Below are positions 32,717-41,346 of a DNA stretch of 64,000 nt, in pieces; position 1 is the first letter of the stretch, and each line of letters starts with the position of its first letter. Source of the stretch: Limosilactobacillus fermentum (GTDB taxonomy: Bacteria; Bacillota; Bacilli; Lactobacillales; Lactobacillaceae); NCBI RefSeq assembly GCF_013394085.1, contig NZ_CP040910.1, positions 1,036,903-1,100,902 on the forward strand. Reading direction: 5' to 3'. The notes under the pieces are model-generated. The model worked only from the letters and a program-made list of their open reading frames with translations. It made no database searches and had not been told where the DNA came from. Both the position numbers and the translations under genes were made by a program.

Positions 32717-33214
32717 CTATGCGTACTTGTGGGCTAACTTACCGCACAGGGCGGCGACAATCGCCCCTAGCAAATCATCGATGAAGGTGTTGACCTGGTC
32801 GTTATCCTCATCGTATTGCTTGATGATCCCGTACTTGACCCGGTCGAGATAACCGAAGTTGGTTACCCCAATCGTGCCGTAGATGTTGGCGGTTTGCAGG
32901 GCCAGGGCTTCATCAACCCCGAAGACGCCGGAGTCGTTTCTAATGATGGTCAATAAGGGCTCTTTAATTTGCCCCTCTTCGGCCAGGCGGTCGAGTTCCA
33001 ACGCCACCATCGCGTTGTTCAAGAGTTCGCGTTTGTGCAACACGTTCAGCAGTTCTTGGTAGCACTCCTCCTGGGTAATGGTGGGCACGAAGTTGTGCTG
33101 TAAATCATAGGCGATCCCACTCAACTGGTGGAGGTCCACCCCGCGCTTTTTCAGTCCGTCAATAACGAAGTCAAAGGCAACGGTGTCGGGATACTTAAAG
33201 TCTTTATTTAACAT
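32717..33214 (-). CDS. pgpA: Phosphatidylglycerophosphatase A
   Basis: 165 residues of the PgpA/YutG family: FDFVIDGLKKRGVDLHQLSGIAYDLQ, then NNAMVALELDRLAEEGQI, DSGVFGVDEALA, ANIYGTIGVTNFGYLDRVK and the late acidic DDLLGAIVAALCGK. It dephosphorylates phosphatidylglycerol phosphate in phospholipid synthesis. Twelve bases follow the serine hydrolase gene, so the two are cotranscribed. Confidence 0.88.
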   Translation of the reverse strand: MLNKDFKYPDTVAFDFVIDGLKKRGVDLHQLSGIAYDLQHNFVPTITQEECYQELLNVLHKRELLNNAMVALELDRLAEEGQIKEPLLTIIRNDSGVFGVDEALALQTANIYGTIGVTNFGYLDRVKYGIIKQYDEDNDQVNTFIDDLLGAIVAALCGKLAHKYA

Positions 33215-33226
33215 GCTACATCCTCC

Positions 33227-34279
33227 TTAATCGAGTTCCTGAGCCAGTTTGCTGTAGTAATAGCGGTTCAGTTGCGTCCGAATTGTTTTTGCGGTCCCTA
33301 GGTTGATGTTATTAGTGAAAAAGATCATCCGCTGCTGGGTCGAAAAGTCCCCCGAGGCAATCGCCGAGTAACCAGCGTAGCCTCCGTTGGCGTGGAAACT
33401 ATTGCCGCTAAAGTAAATCCCGCCAAAGTAGCTAACCGTCTTTTGGTCGGCGTACTTATGGAGCCAGGTGCTGGCTGCCTGGTCGTCCATCAAGTGGCTA
33501 ATCAATTGCCAATAACCTACCGGGGTCGCCAAGTAGTTCCCGGCCCCAAAGGTCGCCGACATCGCCCGCCGCAAGCTCGTCCAAGAGGCCGTTGGCAAAA
33601 GGCTCTTAGACACCTGGCTGGCCTTCAGCGCACTAAAGGGTTTAATCTCCTTAATCCCCCACGGCGCCAGGATTTTGTCCCGAACGAACTGATCATAGCT
33701 TTCGCCGCTGACCTTGGAAACGATCGCGGCTAAGAGGACGTAATCGATGTTGGAGTAGTTCCAAGTTTCTTTACCACTCGACTTATAGTGGGCCAAGGAG
33801 TATTTGACCTGTTCGCTTTGACTCATGAGGACCCGTGGGGCGACCGTCTGGGTGTCGGCAAGCCCCGAGGTGTGGCTCATCAGCCACCCAATCGTAATTT
33901 CCTTCGCGTGGGCCACTTGGGGGTAGTAAGTCGCCAGGGTGGTGTTAACCGATAATTTGCCCTCCTTGACGAGGGTGTAGATGGCTAATCCCGTCAACAG
34001 TTTTTGCAGCGACGCAGTCGGGAAGTAACGGTGGCTAGAGACCGCCCGTTGACTGTTGGCCCCCACCAGTGAGTTTTGAATCACGGTGGGTGTGTCATCG
34101 CTACCAATTAAAAGAATCCCGTTGACGTGGTTGGATTTAAGCACGTCCTTGAGCGTTAATTGAAGTCGCTTGGTGGTTGAAATTACTTCCGGGGCGTGTA
34201 CATTCCGGGGGCGAACCCCAGTGATCCCGATTCCCGCAAGCAAGCCAAGAGCCGTGCCGAATAGCCATCTTCTCTTCAA
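33227..34279 (-). CDS. Serine-type beta-lactamase/PBP-like hydrolase, membrane-anchored
   Basis: 350 residues. An N-terminal signal anchor (WLFGTALGLLAGIGITG) is followed by a class C beta-lactamase-like fold: the S-x-x-K motif is SLQK in TASLQKLLTGLAIY, Y-x-N is YSNIDYVLLA and the third motif NGGYAGYSA resembles HxG. Family members act on peptidoglycan or esters outside the cell. The TTG start overlaps the TGA of the upstream gene (TTGA), implying translational coupling. Confidence 0.82.
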   Translation of the reverse strand: MKRRWLFGTALGLLAGIGITGVRPRNVHAPEVISTTKRLQLTLKDVLKSNHVNGILLIGSDDTPTVIQNSLVGANSQRAVSSHRYFPTASLQKLLTGLAIYTLVKEGKLSVNTTLATYYPQVAHAKEITIGWLMSHTSGLADTQTVAPRVLMSQSEQVKYSLAHYKSSGKETWNYSNIDYVLLAAIVSKVSGESYDQFVRDKILAPWGIKEIKPFSALKASQVSKSLLPTASWTSLRRAMSATFGAGNYLATPVGYWQLISHLMDDQAASTWLHKYADQKTVSYFGGIYFSGNSFHANGGYAGYSAIASGDFSTQQRMIFFTNNINLGTAKTIRTQLNRYYYSKLAQELD

Positions 34280-35475
34280 AGATTGTCACCCTTCCAATTT
34301 TTCGCGGCGTCTTCTTTATTCAGTTGCGCCAGCTGGTCGATCATCGTCAGGCGTTCGCGAGGCGAGAGGTTACGTAAGAATTCGAAAAAGGAGTCCGGAA
34401 ACTTCTTCATTAGGTCAATGAATTCCTGGGTGGTCTTATCCGGTTGGGCAATCATGTCCTTGTAGCCCAGGTTTAGATCGATGTTGGATTCCCCCCACCG
34501 GTTGGCGATCACCACTTGGACCGCCCGCATGAGGACGTGGCTATCCTTAATCGAAAGCATTTCGGTGGTCTGCATGTACATAATCAAGTAGCGTAACGCT
34601 AATAAAATCGGCTCCGGATCGGCGTCGTCTGGGGCGAAGGCCTCCCACTGGAGGAGGAAGTCGGTGGGCGATGTTAGGTCATCAATGACACACATCGGCC
34701 GCCGCTGGGTTAAGTAGTCGTTTAGGTATTGATCGAGCAATTCCTTGATCTGGGCCCGGGTCTTTTCATCCGTTGTGGTGTAGGTTTCCACCCAGGTCAT
34801 CAGGTCAGCGATTAGTTCGGTGTTAATGTCGATCAATTGGTCGTACACCGCTTGGACTTCCGGGGCCTGCTCGTCAAAGTTAGCTAAGTAGGTTGGGGAG
34901 TTGTTTAAGTCCACCCAACGCCGTACAAAGTAATTCCCCTTGTTCGTGATCATCGGGATCCGGACCTGGTTGACGATTTGATCGGTAAAGTTGATCATCG
35001 GCGTTTCCTGGCGGCCAAACCGTTCCCGGTCCGCGAGGGTGACCGATTCCATCGCTAACCCCATTAACAGGTCGTTTTCCTCGTAGCTTTCTAGTTCTTC
35101 CGGGGTGATCTTGCTAAAGGCGTCCACGTAGTAACGGAAGGCCCGCTCTAACAAGAAGTCATTGCTCGTGTTCCGGTAGGCCACCCCGCCGTTTAAGATT
35201 TGATCGGTGTAGCGGGTCGCCTTATCCGGGTTAATGGCCAAGCGGCTGCAGATTTGCTTAACCACTTGGGCTAAGACAAACTCAACCCCGACCCGCAGGT
35301 ATTCCACTCCCGGAATGATGGCGGGCATCAGGGTTTCGTGATTAACGGCGAGGACCATTGAGATCCCGTTAATCGTAAACGGGCGGATTGTCCAGTCGCG
35401 TAAACTAGTGGGACTAGGTTTCTTTTCCTCACTTAATTTAATATCTTCTTCCAGCACGTTGGATGCGTACAGCAT
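34276..35475 (-). CDS. Hypothetical protein, 399 residues
   Basis: Not recognised with confidence. Acidic, soluble, mostly helical. The first ~150 residues (MLYASNVLEEDI..., IRPFTINGISMVLAVNHETL) resemble a small domain in which a strand carrying an N-x-x-T motif is conserved; the rest has no motif I can name. It is coupled by overlap to the downstream serine hydrolase and lies 15 bases after the 58-residue ORF, so the three are one operon. Function unknown. Confidence 0.6.
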   Translation of the reverse strand: MLYASNVLEEDIKLSEEKKPSPTSLRDWTIRPFTINGISMVLAVNHETLMPAIIPGVEYLRVGVEFVLAQVVKQICSRLAINPDKATRYTDQILNGGVAYRNTSNDFLLERAFRYYVDAFSKITPEELESYEENDLLMGLAMESVTLADRERFGRQETPMINFTDQIVNQVRIPMITNKGNYFVRRWVDLNNSPTYLANFDEQAPEVQAVYDQLIDINTELIADLMTWVETYTTTDEKTRAQIKELLDQYLNDYLTQRRPMCVIDDLTSPTDFLLQWEAFAPDDADPEPILLALRYLIMYMQTTEMLSIKDSHVLMRAVQVVIANRWGESNIDLNLGYKDMIAQPDKTTQEFIDLMKKFPDSFFEFLRNLSPRERLTMIDQLAQLNKEDAAKNWKGDNL

Positions 35476-35490
35476 GTTGTTCTCTCTTCC

Positions 35491-35667
35491 TTATTGATTT
35501 TTGGTTGGGCCAACTTCTTTTCTTAGCCCGGCTTTGACCAAGTCCTTAGCGGTTTTACTGACCGACTGACCCCGTTGCTCAGCGAGGGCTTTTAACTGAC
35601 GGTAAAGGGCCATTTCCTCTTCGCCCTTCCACAACAGCCCAGTCACTTGATGAAATTCCTTTTGCAA
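35491..35667 (-). CDS. Small ribbon-helix-helix-like protein, 58 residues
   Basis: Starts at TTG 35667, ten bases after GGAAGGAG. LYRQLKALAEQRGQSVSKTA followed by KDLVKAGLRK gives the basic helix-turn-helix rhythm of RHH regulators, though the beta strand is not obvious. It lies between two genes of the same orientation, eight bases after one and 15 bases before the other, so it is very probably a real cistron. Confidence 0.55.
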   Translation of the reverse strand: MQKEFHQVTGLLWKGEEEMALYRQLKALAEQRGQSVSKTAKDLVKAGLRKEVGPTKNQ

Positions 35668-35674
35668 AAGACAC

Positions 35675-36532
35675 CTACTCCTTCCCCCAAATCACGTGGG
35701 CAATCTTCTTGATAATCTTGACCCGTTGGTGAAGCTCCGTGTGGGTCGTATCGGTGAAGATGTGTTGGTGATAGTGGACGTGTTTGTGTTTAATCAGGGT
35801 TTTTAACATTAGTGATTGGATTTGGGGAACTTCGCCGTCAGTAGTCGATTTCCCCTCGTCGCTTCCCATCCAGTTATAAAAGACTAGTCCCCTTGGTAGC
35901 TGTGCTTCCTTAACCTCCTTGAGCATCGTTTTAAACATTTGATCGTGAGACTTTTTGAATAACCACTTGGTGTACTTGGTGTTGGTCCCAAACGATTCGT
36001 CAACCGGGACCCCTAAAAAAACCACCTTTTGCAAGGCGATTTCTCGTTGCAGGGTTTTGGACCCGATGTAGGCATGCAAAAGCTCGGTTCCCCCGTAGGA
36101 ATGGGCGATCACGTTTAGTTTTTGAACGTGATACTTAGTGGCTAAAACCTGCAAAACTTGGGTTAGCTCCCGCACCTGGGGCTGGTAAGTGGTGGAATAA
36201 TTCCAGTCGTAAATGAACTGGATCAGTGGGTTTTGCTTGCCCTTCAAGCTACCCGAAACCTGGACGGCTCCGGTGGGTGCTACCCGGACCACCATTACGT
36301 TCGTGGCGATGTTTTGGTCCTGGTAGTAGTCAATTAATTTCGTATAGGTCCACGTGTTTCCACCCCAGCCTGGGATCAGGAGGGTGGGCGTGGCGGAATA
36401 CTTTACCGATGAGTTGGTGGGGGTGATGGCCTTACCCGGGGTTCCCCGCAGCAAGTACAACTGAACCCCCGCCAGTACGACGATGATGACCGCTAAGCCA
36501 ATGGCCACACGGCGTAAAACCTTCTTGAACAT
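35675..36532 (-). CDS. DUF915-type alpha/beta hydrolase, membrane-anchored
   Basis: 285 residues. An N-terminal anchor (VAIGLAVIIVVLAGVQLYLL) and a hydrolase fold: LLIPGWGGNTWTYTKL, the nucleophile elbow IAHSYGGTEL and a late Asp/His (THTELHQ). The DUF915 family consists of lipase-like proteins of unknown substrate, common in lactobacilli, displayed outside the membrane. I use ATG 36532 behind GAGGCGG. Confidence 0.8.
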   Translation of the reverse strand: MFKKVLRRVAIGLAVIIVVLAGVQLYLLRGTPGKAITPTNSSVKYSATPTLLIPGWGGNTWTYTKLIDYYQDQNIATNVMVVRVAPTGAVQVSGSLKGKQNPLIQFIYDWNYSTTYQPQVRELTQVLQVLATKYHVQKLNVIAHSYGGTELLHAYIGSKTLQREIALQKVVFLGVPVDESFGTNTKYTKWLFKKSHDQMFKTMLKEVKEAQLPRGLVFYNWMGSDEGKSTTDGEVPQIQSLMLKTLIKHKHVHYHQHIFTDTTHTELHQRVKIIKKIAHVIWGKE

Positions 36533-36540
36533 GGTCACCG

Positions 36541-36670
36541 CCTCTTTGCTTCCTTGACCATCATACCCTTTCCGGTTCCGCTTGGCTAGTTAGATTATGT
36601 GTGCACAAACAACAAGAGGCCCTCAGCACGGTTCGCTACGTGCGACTGGAGACCATTGAATTGAGTTATG
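36541..36670. other. Intergenic region; decayed terminator-type sequence
   Basis: On the minus strand it contains GGCCTCTTGTTGTTTGTG... CACATAATCTAAC, reminiscent of the terminator tail plus GTTAG start of the long-palindrome family, with GCACG/CGTGC as a short stem. Probably a decayed copy serving as terminator for the gene ending at 36671. Confidence 0.4.
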
Positions 36671-39019
36671 CTAGCCAAACAACCGGGCCCAAAAGCCCTT
36701 CTTCTTTGGTTTTGAAACCTGCCCGTGTTCAATCGCCGACGGCACCCGTGGCGTCTCTGCGACGTCATAGGTTTCGTGGACGGTCACCCCGGCTGGCAAC
36801 GCCATGTGAGGGTTGTTGATCCCCAACCAGTGGTAAAAGGCGCCGGCCTTAATTTCGACAAACTTCCCGGTTTTACCGTTGATCCCGTCGACGCAAATTT
36901 CGATTGGTAAGGAGTTGCGGTACTCTTCGACGGCGTCTTGGGTAAAGCCGTTAAAGGAGTTGAGCTTGGAGATATCAAAGAGCAGGCTGTCGTTTTCCTT
37001 GCGGTAGACAAAGTCGCTCTCTTGGGTTAAGTACAGCTTAGCCCAACGATTGCGTGAGCTCTCGCGGAAGTCATCGAAAATCCCGTCGTTGAAGTAGTCC
37101 GGCAGCGGTTGGTCGACCATTTGGTAGTACTCCTTGAAGATCCGCCGCGGCATGGCCAAGAAGTCGAGCAGGCCGGTTTCCTTATTGTAGGTCCGCCACG
37201 GGGTTTGGTCGTCTTCTAAGAGGTTGGCCATCCGGACGACAAAGTCCTTGAAGAGGGTGTTGTTTAAGATCTTGCGGACGTTGTAAATGTACTTGGTGGC
37301 CTCCGATTTTTGCTGGTCGTCAATCACCTTATCCAGTTGCAGGTAGTAGGTCCGCCGGGCGGTTTCTCTGGCCATCGAAAAGCCCCCGTTGTAGTTAGTG
37401 GTCCCGATCAATGGTGCGATCGGCTTGGGGCTGTTAACCAACTGGTTCATCGTGTCGACGACCAAGTGGCGGCTGTACTGCGGTTGCTGGAAGAAGTAGG
37501 GTTCAATTTCATCAATTAGGACTGGGTAACTGGAGCCCGTCTTCATGTACAATTCTAGGGCCTGGACCGTCTTGGCCTTGCGCTGCGGGGTATCGGTGTC
37601 GTAAATGGTGCCGAAGTCAATCATCGAGTTGGCGGTGTTCCAGGTCAGCTGGTTAATGATCCGTAAGAGAGTCGACTTCCCTGCCCCGGCCGTCGCCCCT
37701 AGGATCAAGAAGTTAGGCACGTCATTACCGTCCTCGGGGTTCAAACTAGCCTTGGTGCGGATTTCCCATAAAAACGGCGCCGCAAAGCCGTAGAGGATTG
37801 CCTCAAAGAACCGGCGCCCGTATTCCGGGGTGTAATCGACCACGAACTTGGCATAGCCCTGGATCACGGCGTCAATTTGGTGCAACCCCTCCCGAATTTC
37901 AGAAACGGTTGCCAGCTTCCCAAACGGCAAGGGGTAGGTGCCGGTGTCGTTGGGGGTGTAGAGGCCAGTGGTGTTACGGGCAATGTTGCGTTCCAGGGGC
38001 CGGTCGTACAAGAAGGTGGTGTACTTTTTTTCGACCGCTAAGTCCTCGGGGGTCACCGCCTGTTCGAAGGCTTCCACCACCCGTTTGTTGATCTGGGCCC
38101 GTTCCCGTAGCTTCGGGTGGGCTGCCCGCGGTGAAACGGCCTCTTTTTCCAACTTCAGGATCATTTCACGCTGTTCAATCGCCCGCTCGGCCTCGTCCTT
38201 TTCGGTGGCGTAATTGACCGTTACGTTACGCAAGCCCAGCGGCAGTTCCGGGTCGACCAGTTCCTTGTCAAGCTGACGTTGCACGTCGTTGACTAAGAGG
38301 TTGGTCAACTCCACCTGGGCGATCCGGTCGGTCTCTTCGTTAGAGAGGATCACCACCTGGCTAGCGTCGGCATCCTTGTCCTTTTTCAGGGCCTTGAGTT
38401 GCTTTTCGGCGGCGTTGAGTAGTTCATTAGTGAAGTAGGGCTGCATCACCGGTAGCATGTCAACCTTAAAGTGGTTATTCAAGCTTTCGTAAAGCGGGTG
38501 GTTGTCAAAGATGAGGGCCTCTTCAAAGCGGTTGTGGGCCGGGTCAAAGGAATCTTCGGTCAAGTTAACCGACCCCAACACTACCCGGGTTTGCTCGGTA
38601 GTCGGGTTACTGAGCAGGTAAAAGCGGGAGTGGACCGCTTGGGTTGGCGAAATGTCCAGCTTTAACAGCCCGGACACGGCGTTTAACTGCATTTGGCTGG
38701 TTAAAGCATGAAAAAGCTTGGCCGCTTCCTTGTTGGCGGCGTTTAACATCGCCGTTGCCAGGGCGTCTTTAGTGATCGTTTCGGTGGCGGTGTACCCGGT
38801 CGCCGTCTGGCGGGCGCCCAGTCCGATTTCGACCTTTACAAAATCGGACAAGTAGGTGTTGATAAAGTCAGGCGTCACCGCTCCGGTCATGGCGATCAGC
38901 TGGGAATACTTTTCCGGATCAAAAATCTCTTTAATCCCCAGTTCAGCCGGTTGCCCATCGTGGAGAACGTGGATCTTGTGCAGGTCCCGTGGTTGGGGGG
39001 TCGTCTTGGTGCTTGTCAT
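36671..39019 (-). CDS. PLD-like / AAA+ ATPase fusion protein, 782 residues
   Basis: N-terminal ~200 residues: a phospholipase-D/nuclease-like domain with a degenerate HxK (VHSRFYLLS), then LGSVNLTEDSF, the G-S-x-N of the HKD family, and EEALIFDNHPLYESL. The central region is acidic and coiled. From about residue 440 comes an ATPase: Walker A GATAGAGKSTLL, Walker B YPVLIDEIEPYF, sensor Asn GTTNYNGG and an Arg-finger-like ARETARRT. No membrane segment until a basic/aromatic tail KKKGFWARLFG. RBS AGAAGG. Monocistronic. PLD nuclease plus ATPase recalls anti-phage effectors, but no defence partner gene is present; function unknown. Confidence 0.7.
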   Translation of the reverse strand: MTSTKTTPQPRDLHKIHVLHDGQPAELGIKEIFDPEKYSQLIAMTGAVTPDFINTYLSDFVKVEIGLGARQTATGYTATETITKDALATAMLNAANKEAAKLFHALTSQMQLNAVSGLLKLDISPTQAVHSRFYLLSNPTTEQTRVVLGSVNLTEDSFDPAHNRFEEALIFDNHPLYESLNNHFKVDMLPVMQPYFTNELLNAAEKQLKALKKDKDADASQVVILSNEETDRIAQVELTNLLVNDVQRQLDKELVDPELPLGLRNVTVNYATEKDEAERAIEQREMILKLEKEAVSPRAAHPKLRERAQINKRVVEAFEQAVTPEDLAVEKKYTTFLYDRPLERNIARNTTGLYTPNDTGTYPLPFGKLATVSEIREGLHQIDAVIQGYAKFVVDYTPEYGRRFFEAILYGFAAPFLWEIRTKASLNPEDGNDVPNFLILGATAGAGKSTLLRIINQLTWNTANSMIDFGTIYDTDTPQRKAKTVQALELYMKTGSSYPVLIDEIEPYFFQQPQYSRHLVVDTMNQLVNSPKPIAPLIGTTNYNGGFSMARETARRTYYLQLDKVIDDQQKSEATKYIYNVRKILNNTLFKDFVVRMANLLEDDQTPWRTYNKETGLLDFLAMPRRIFKEYYQMVDQPLPDYFNDGIFDDFRESSRNRWAKLYLTQESDFVYRKENDSLLFDISKLNSFNGFTQDAVEEYRNSLPIEICVDGINGKTGKFVEIKAGAFYHWLGINNPHMALPAGVTVHETYDVAETPRVPSAIEHGQVSKPKKKGFWARLFG

Positions 39020-39291
39020 CGAATAAACCTTCTTTGTTGTAAATTATGATTCGTTAAGGGGGGCGCCGTAATTCTCATAATTACTCCTTGCCACCCCCTC
39101 CCCTCGTTGCTAAACGATTGATAAATCATTGATGATTTGGTGTCGCTTCCAAGGGCGGACCGACAAACATCGTGGTTTGCCTTAGTCACATGATAATTTT
39201 ATCTTACCACAAGACTCCCCCGCTCGCCCGGTGGGATCGTGATTTCCTCATTTTTTCGTCTCAAGCAGGGCGCCGGACCGTTAACCACGTC
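39020..39291. other. Intergenic region without a recognisable gene
   Basis: No gene. Contains GTAATT-CTCAT-AATTAC (39068-39084) and AT-rich stretches; the promoter repeat of the next gene starts at 39292. Confidence 0.4.
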
Positions 39292-39383
39292 AGCTTGAAA
39301 ACGATTTCGTGATATACTAATTACAAAACTAATCGTTAGCTTGAAAACGATTTCGTGATATACTAATTACAAAACTAATCGTT
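39292..39383 (+). promoter_or_regulatory. Tandemly duplicated 46-bp promoter/cre unit
   Basis: Two identical 46-bp units (39292-39337 and 39338-39383). Each contains TTGAAAACGATTTCG, a cre-like CcpA site, then TATACT as a -10 box and the inverted repeat AACGATT ... AATCGTT. The downstream copy lies about 40 bases before the start codon of the hydroxyacyl-CoA dehydrogenase. Confidence 0.85.
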
Positions 39384-39405
39384 TGCTTTAAGAAAGGAGA
39401 CCACT

Positions 39406-40293
39406 ATGACCATTAAAAATGTAACCATCGCCGGGGCCGGCACCTTAGGGAGCCAAATTGCCTACCAATCCGCCCTCAAGGGAATGCGGGTCACCGTTTG
39501 GAACCGCCACGTTGAGAGCGCCGAAACTCGTTTGCACGCCTTAAAGGATGCTTACCACCGTGACCTCAAGCTTTCCGAGGCCGATTTTAATGCCGGCCTG
39601 GCCAACATTGTCGCGGTCACGACCGACCTAAGAGAAGCCGTTGAAGACGCCGATTTAGTCATCGAAGCGGTGCCGGAAGCCATGGAAGTCAAGGAAGCCT
39701 TCTACGAGGAACTCAAGGCCGTAGTCCCTGATAAGACGATCGTGGCCAGCAACTCTTCGACCTTCATGCCTAGTCAATTGGTGAAGTTCTTTGGTGACCC
39801 GCGCCGCTTCTTGCACATCCACTTTGCTAACGAAATTTGGAAGTACAACGTCGCCGAAATCGTCGGTAACCCGGACACCAAGCCGGAACTGGTGGAGGAG
39901 GTAATTGACTTTGCTAAGGCCATCGGAATGGTGCCGATCCACCTTTACAAAGAGCAACCCGGCTACGTGCTCAACTCACTTCTGATTCCGTTTCTCGATG
40001 CCGCAATGGCGTTGTGGGTCAACGGCATCGCTAGCCCCCACGAAATTGATAAGGACTGGATGATTTCCACCGGCTCCCCGTCCGGCCCGTTCATTATCTT
40101 GGACACGGTGGGCTTACGGACCGCTTACCAAATCTCTTTAAACAAGCACCAAGCCACCGGTGATGAAATGGCCAAGCAAGTCGCCGACAAGCTCAAGGAA
40201 ATGATCGATGCTGGCCACTACGGCAGGGAGGCCGGCCAGGGCTTTTACCACTACCCGGACGCCGAGTTTCTCGCCCCGGGCTTTTTGAAGTAG
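39406..40293 (+). CDS. 3-hydroxyacyl-CoA dehydrogenase family protein
   Basis: 295 residues. The NAD-binding half opens with VTIAGAGTLGSQIAYQSALKG and has DLVIEAVPEAMEVK and SNSSTFMPS; the catalytic His is in LHIHFANEIW (family GxHFFNP). The C-terminal half has the QPGYVLNSLLIPF and GSPSGPFIILDTVGL helices. It oxidises or reduces 3-hydroxyacyl-CoA, or a related hydroxyacid. The HFANE variant departs from the fatty-acid enzyme, so a different substrate is possible. RBS AAAGGAG; controlled by the duplicated cre promoter. Confidence 0.82.
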   Translation: MTIKNVTIAGAGTLGSQIAYQSALKGMRVTVWNRHVESAETRLHALKDAYHRDLKLSEADFNAGLANIVAVTTDLREAVEDADLVIEAVPEAMEVKEAFYEELKAVVPDKTIVASNSSTFMPSQLVKFFGDPRRFLHIHFANEIWKYNVAEIVGNPDTKPELVEEVIDFAKAIGMVPIHLYKEQPGYVLNSLLIPFLDAAMALWVNGIASPHEIDKDWMISTGSPSGPFIILDTVGLRTAYQISLNKHQATGDEMAKQVADKLKEMIDAGHYGREAGQGFYHYPDAEFLAPGFLK

Positions 40294-40330
40294 GCAACGT
40301 AAACTAAGCAAAAATAGCTGAGGATCACGT

Positions 40331-40391
40331 TAACTAAGCAAAAAGACCACTTTCTCCCCTGACGGTTGAAAGTGGTCTTTTTGCTTAGTTA
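40331..40391. terminator. 24-bp perfect bidirectional terminator
   Basis: TAACTAAGCAAAAAGACC... (40331-40354) pairs exactly with 40368-40391 around a 13-nt loop. The distal arm contains the stop codon of the nuclease gene. A second copy of the arm start, ACGTAAACTAAGCAAAAA, lies 30 bases upstream at 40297-40314. Confidence 0.9.
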
Positions 40392-41272
40392 GTAGCGGTG
40401 GCCTTCCCGGTGGCGTAATTGATCGTAATGTTATTTTGAACGTTCGGAACAAAGACGTTGAACTGGAGGCTCCCGTCCTTTGACTTGGCCTCAATGTGGG
40501 CGCCGGACGGAACTAGGTTATTACCGTCATAAATGTCGGTTACCCGGTAGCGGACTTGCTTACCCCGGTCGAGGGCCTTGCGAACTAGGCCTTCGTAGTA
40601 GTTTTGCCCGGTTGAATCGGTTGACCGGGCTTCGTTAGCCCAAGCGGTTTGGGTGGCGATGTTTTTCGGGTTGGACTCCGAAGCGTTGAAACCGGAGAGC
40701 CCCCCGACCAAGGCGTAGCCGAGTAGGTGCCCCCGGTCATAAGCGTGGGTCGGGCCGTTCTTTAAGTTGGTCAGTTGCATAAAGCCGACCGGTTTCCAAC
40801 TAGTGGCGCCGTTCCCGGTTTCGGAACGATTCTTGTATTGGCGCGTCGTTTTGTTTAACCAGGCATCGCCCTGCCAAGCACGTCCCTGGCTGTCGAGCCG
40901 GTCAACGGCGTAGGGCGCGTTGTTGATCTTGGCGTTGAGCTTGGTCTTATTGTTGTTGATAATGAAGGCCCCATCGCCATTCCAAGTGATCGAACTCCCC
41001 AGTTGTTGCTTAACGTTGGCGGTTAAAACCGCCTCGGCCTTTTGCTTGCTCGGGGTGACCATCGTGCTCGAGCCGCTGGTTGACGACGAGCGCGACCGGT
41101 AGCTTAGGTTTTCCACCAGGGAGTTGACCTTGGCAACCAGGGTTTGGGCACTCGGTGAACTAGTGGTGGTCGTAGAAGATGCCTTGCCCGGGATACCCGA
41201 GGCAAGGGCGAAGAGGATGACGAAGGCAATTAACCAGCGCCAGCCCTGCTTCTTGTTACGTCGGCGTTTCAT
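40385..41272 (-). CDS. Secreted DNA/RNA non-specific endonuclease (EndA/DRGH type)
   Basis: 295 residues. Signal anchor ([22 protein letters not shown]), a Ser/Thr-rich linker, then the beta-beta-alpha-metal nuclease core: the catalytic DRGH motif in [14 protein letters not shown], the Asn in [12 protein letters not shown] and the late [16 protein letters not shown] strand. Acts on extracellular DNA for nutrition or competence, in the manner of Streptococcus EndA. Convergent with the dehydrogenase across a shared terminator. Confidence 0.9.
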   Translation of the reverse strand: MKRRRNKKQGWRWLIAFVILFALASGIPGKASSTTTTSSPSAQTLVAKVNSLVENLSYRSRSSSTSGSSTMVTPSKQKAEAVLTANVKQQLGSSITWNGDGAFIINNNKTKLNAKINNAPYAVDRLDSQGRAWQGDAWLNKTTRQYKNRSETGNGATSWKPVGFMQLTNLKNGPTHAYDRGHLLGYALVGGLSGFNASESNPKNIATQTAWANEARSTDSTGQNYYEGLVRKALDRGKQVRYRVTDIYDGNNLVPSGAHIEAKSKDGSLQFNVFVPNVQNNITINYATGKATATN

Positions 41273-41346
41273 GATTTTCCTCCTCGTAGGTGTTGGGTTG
41301 TCTCACCCCCATTATACCCGTTGGAACGCCTGTTCGCTACTTAATT

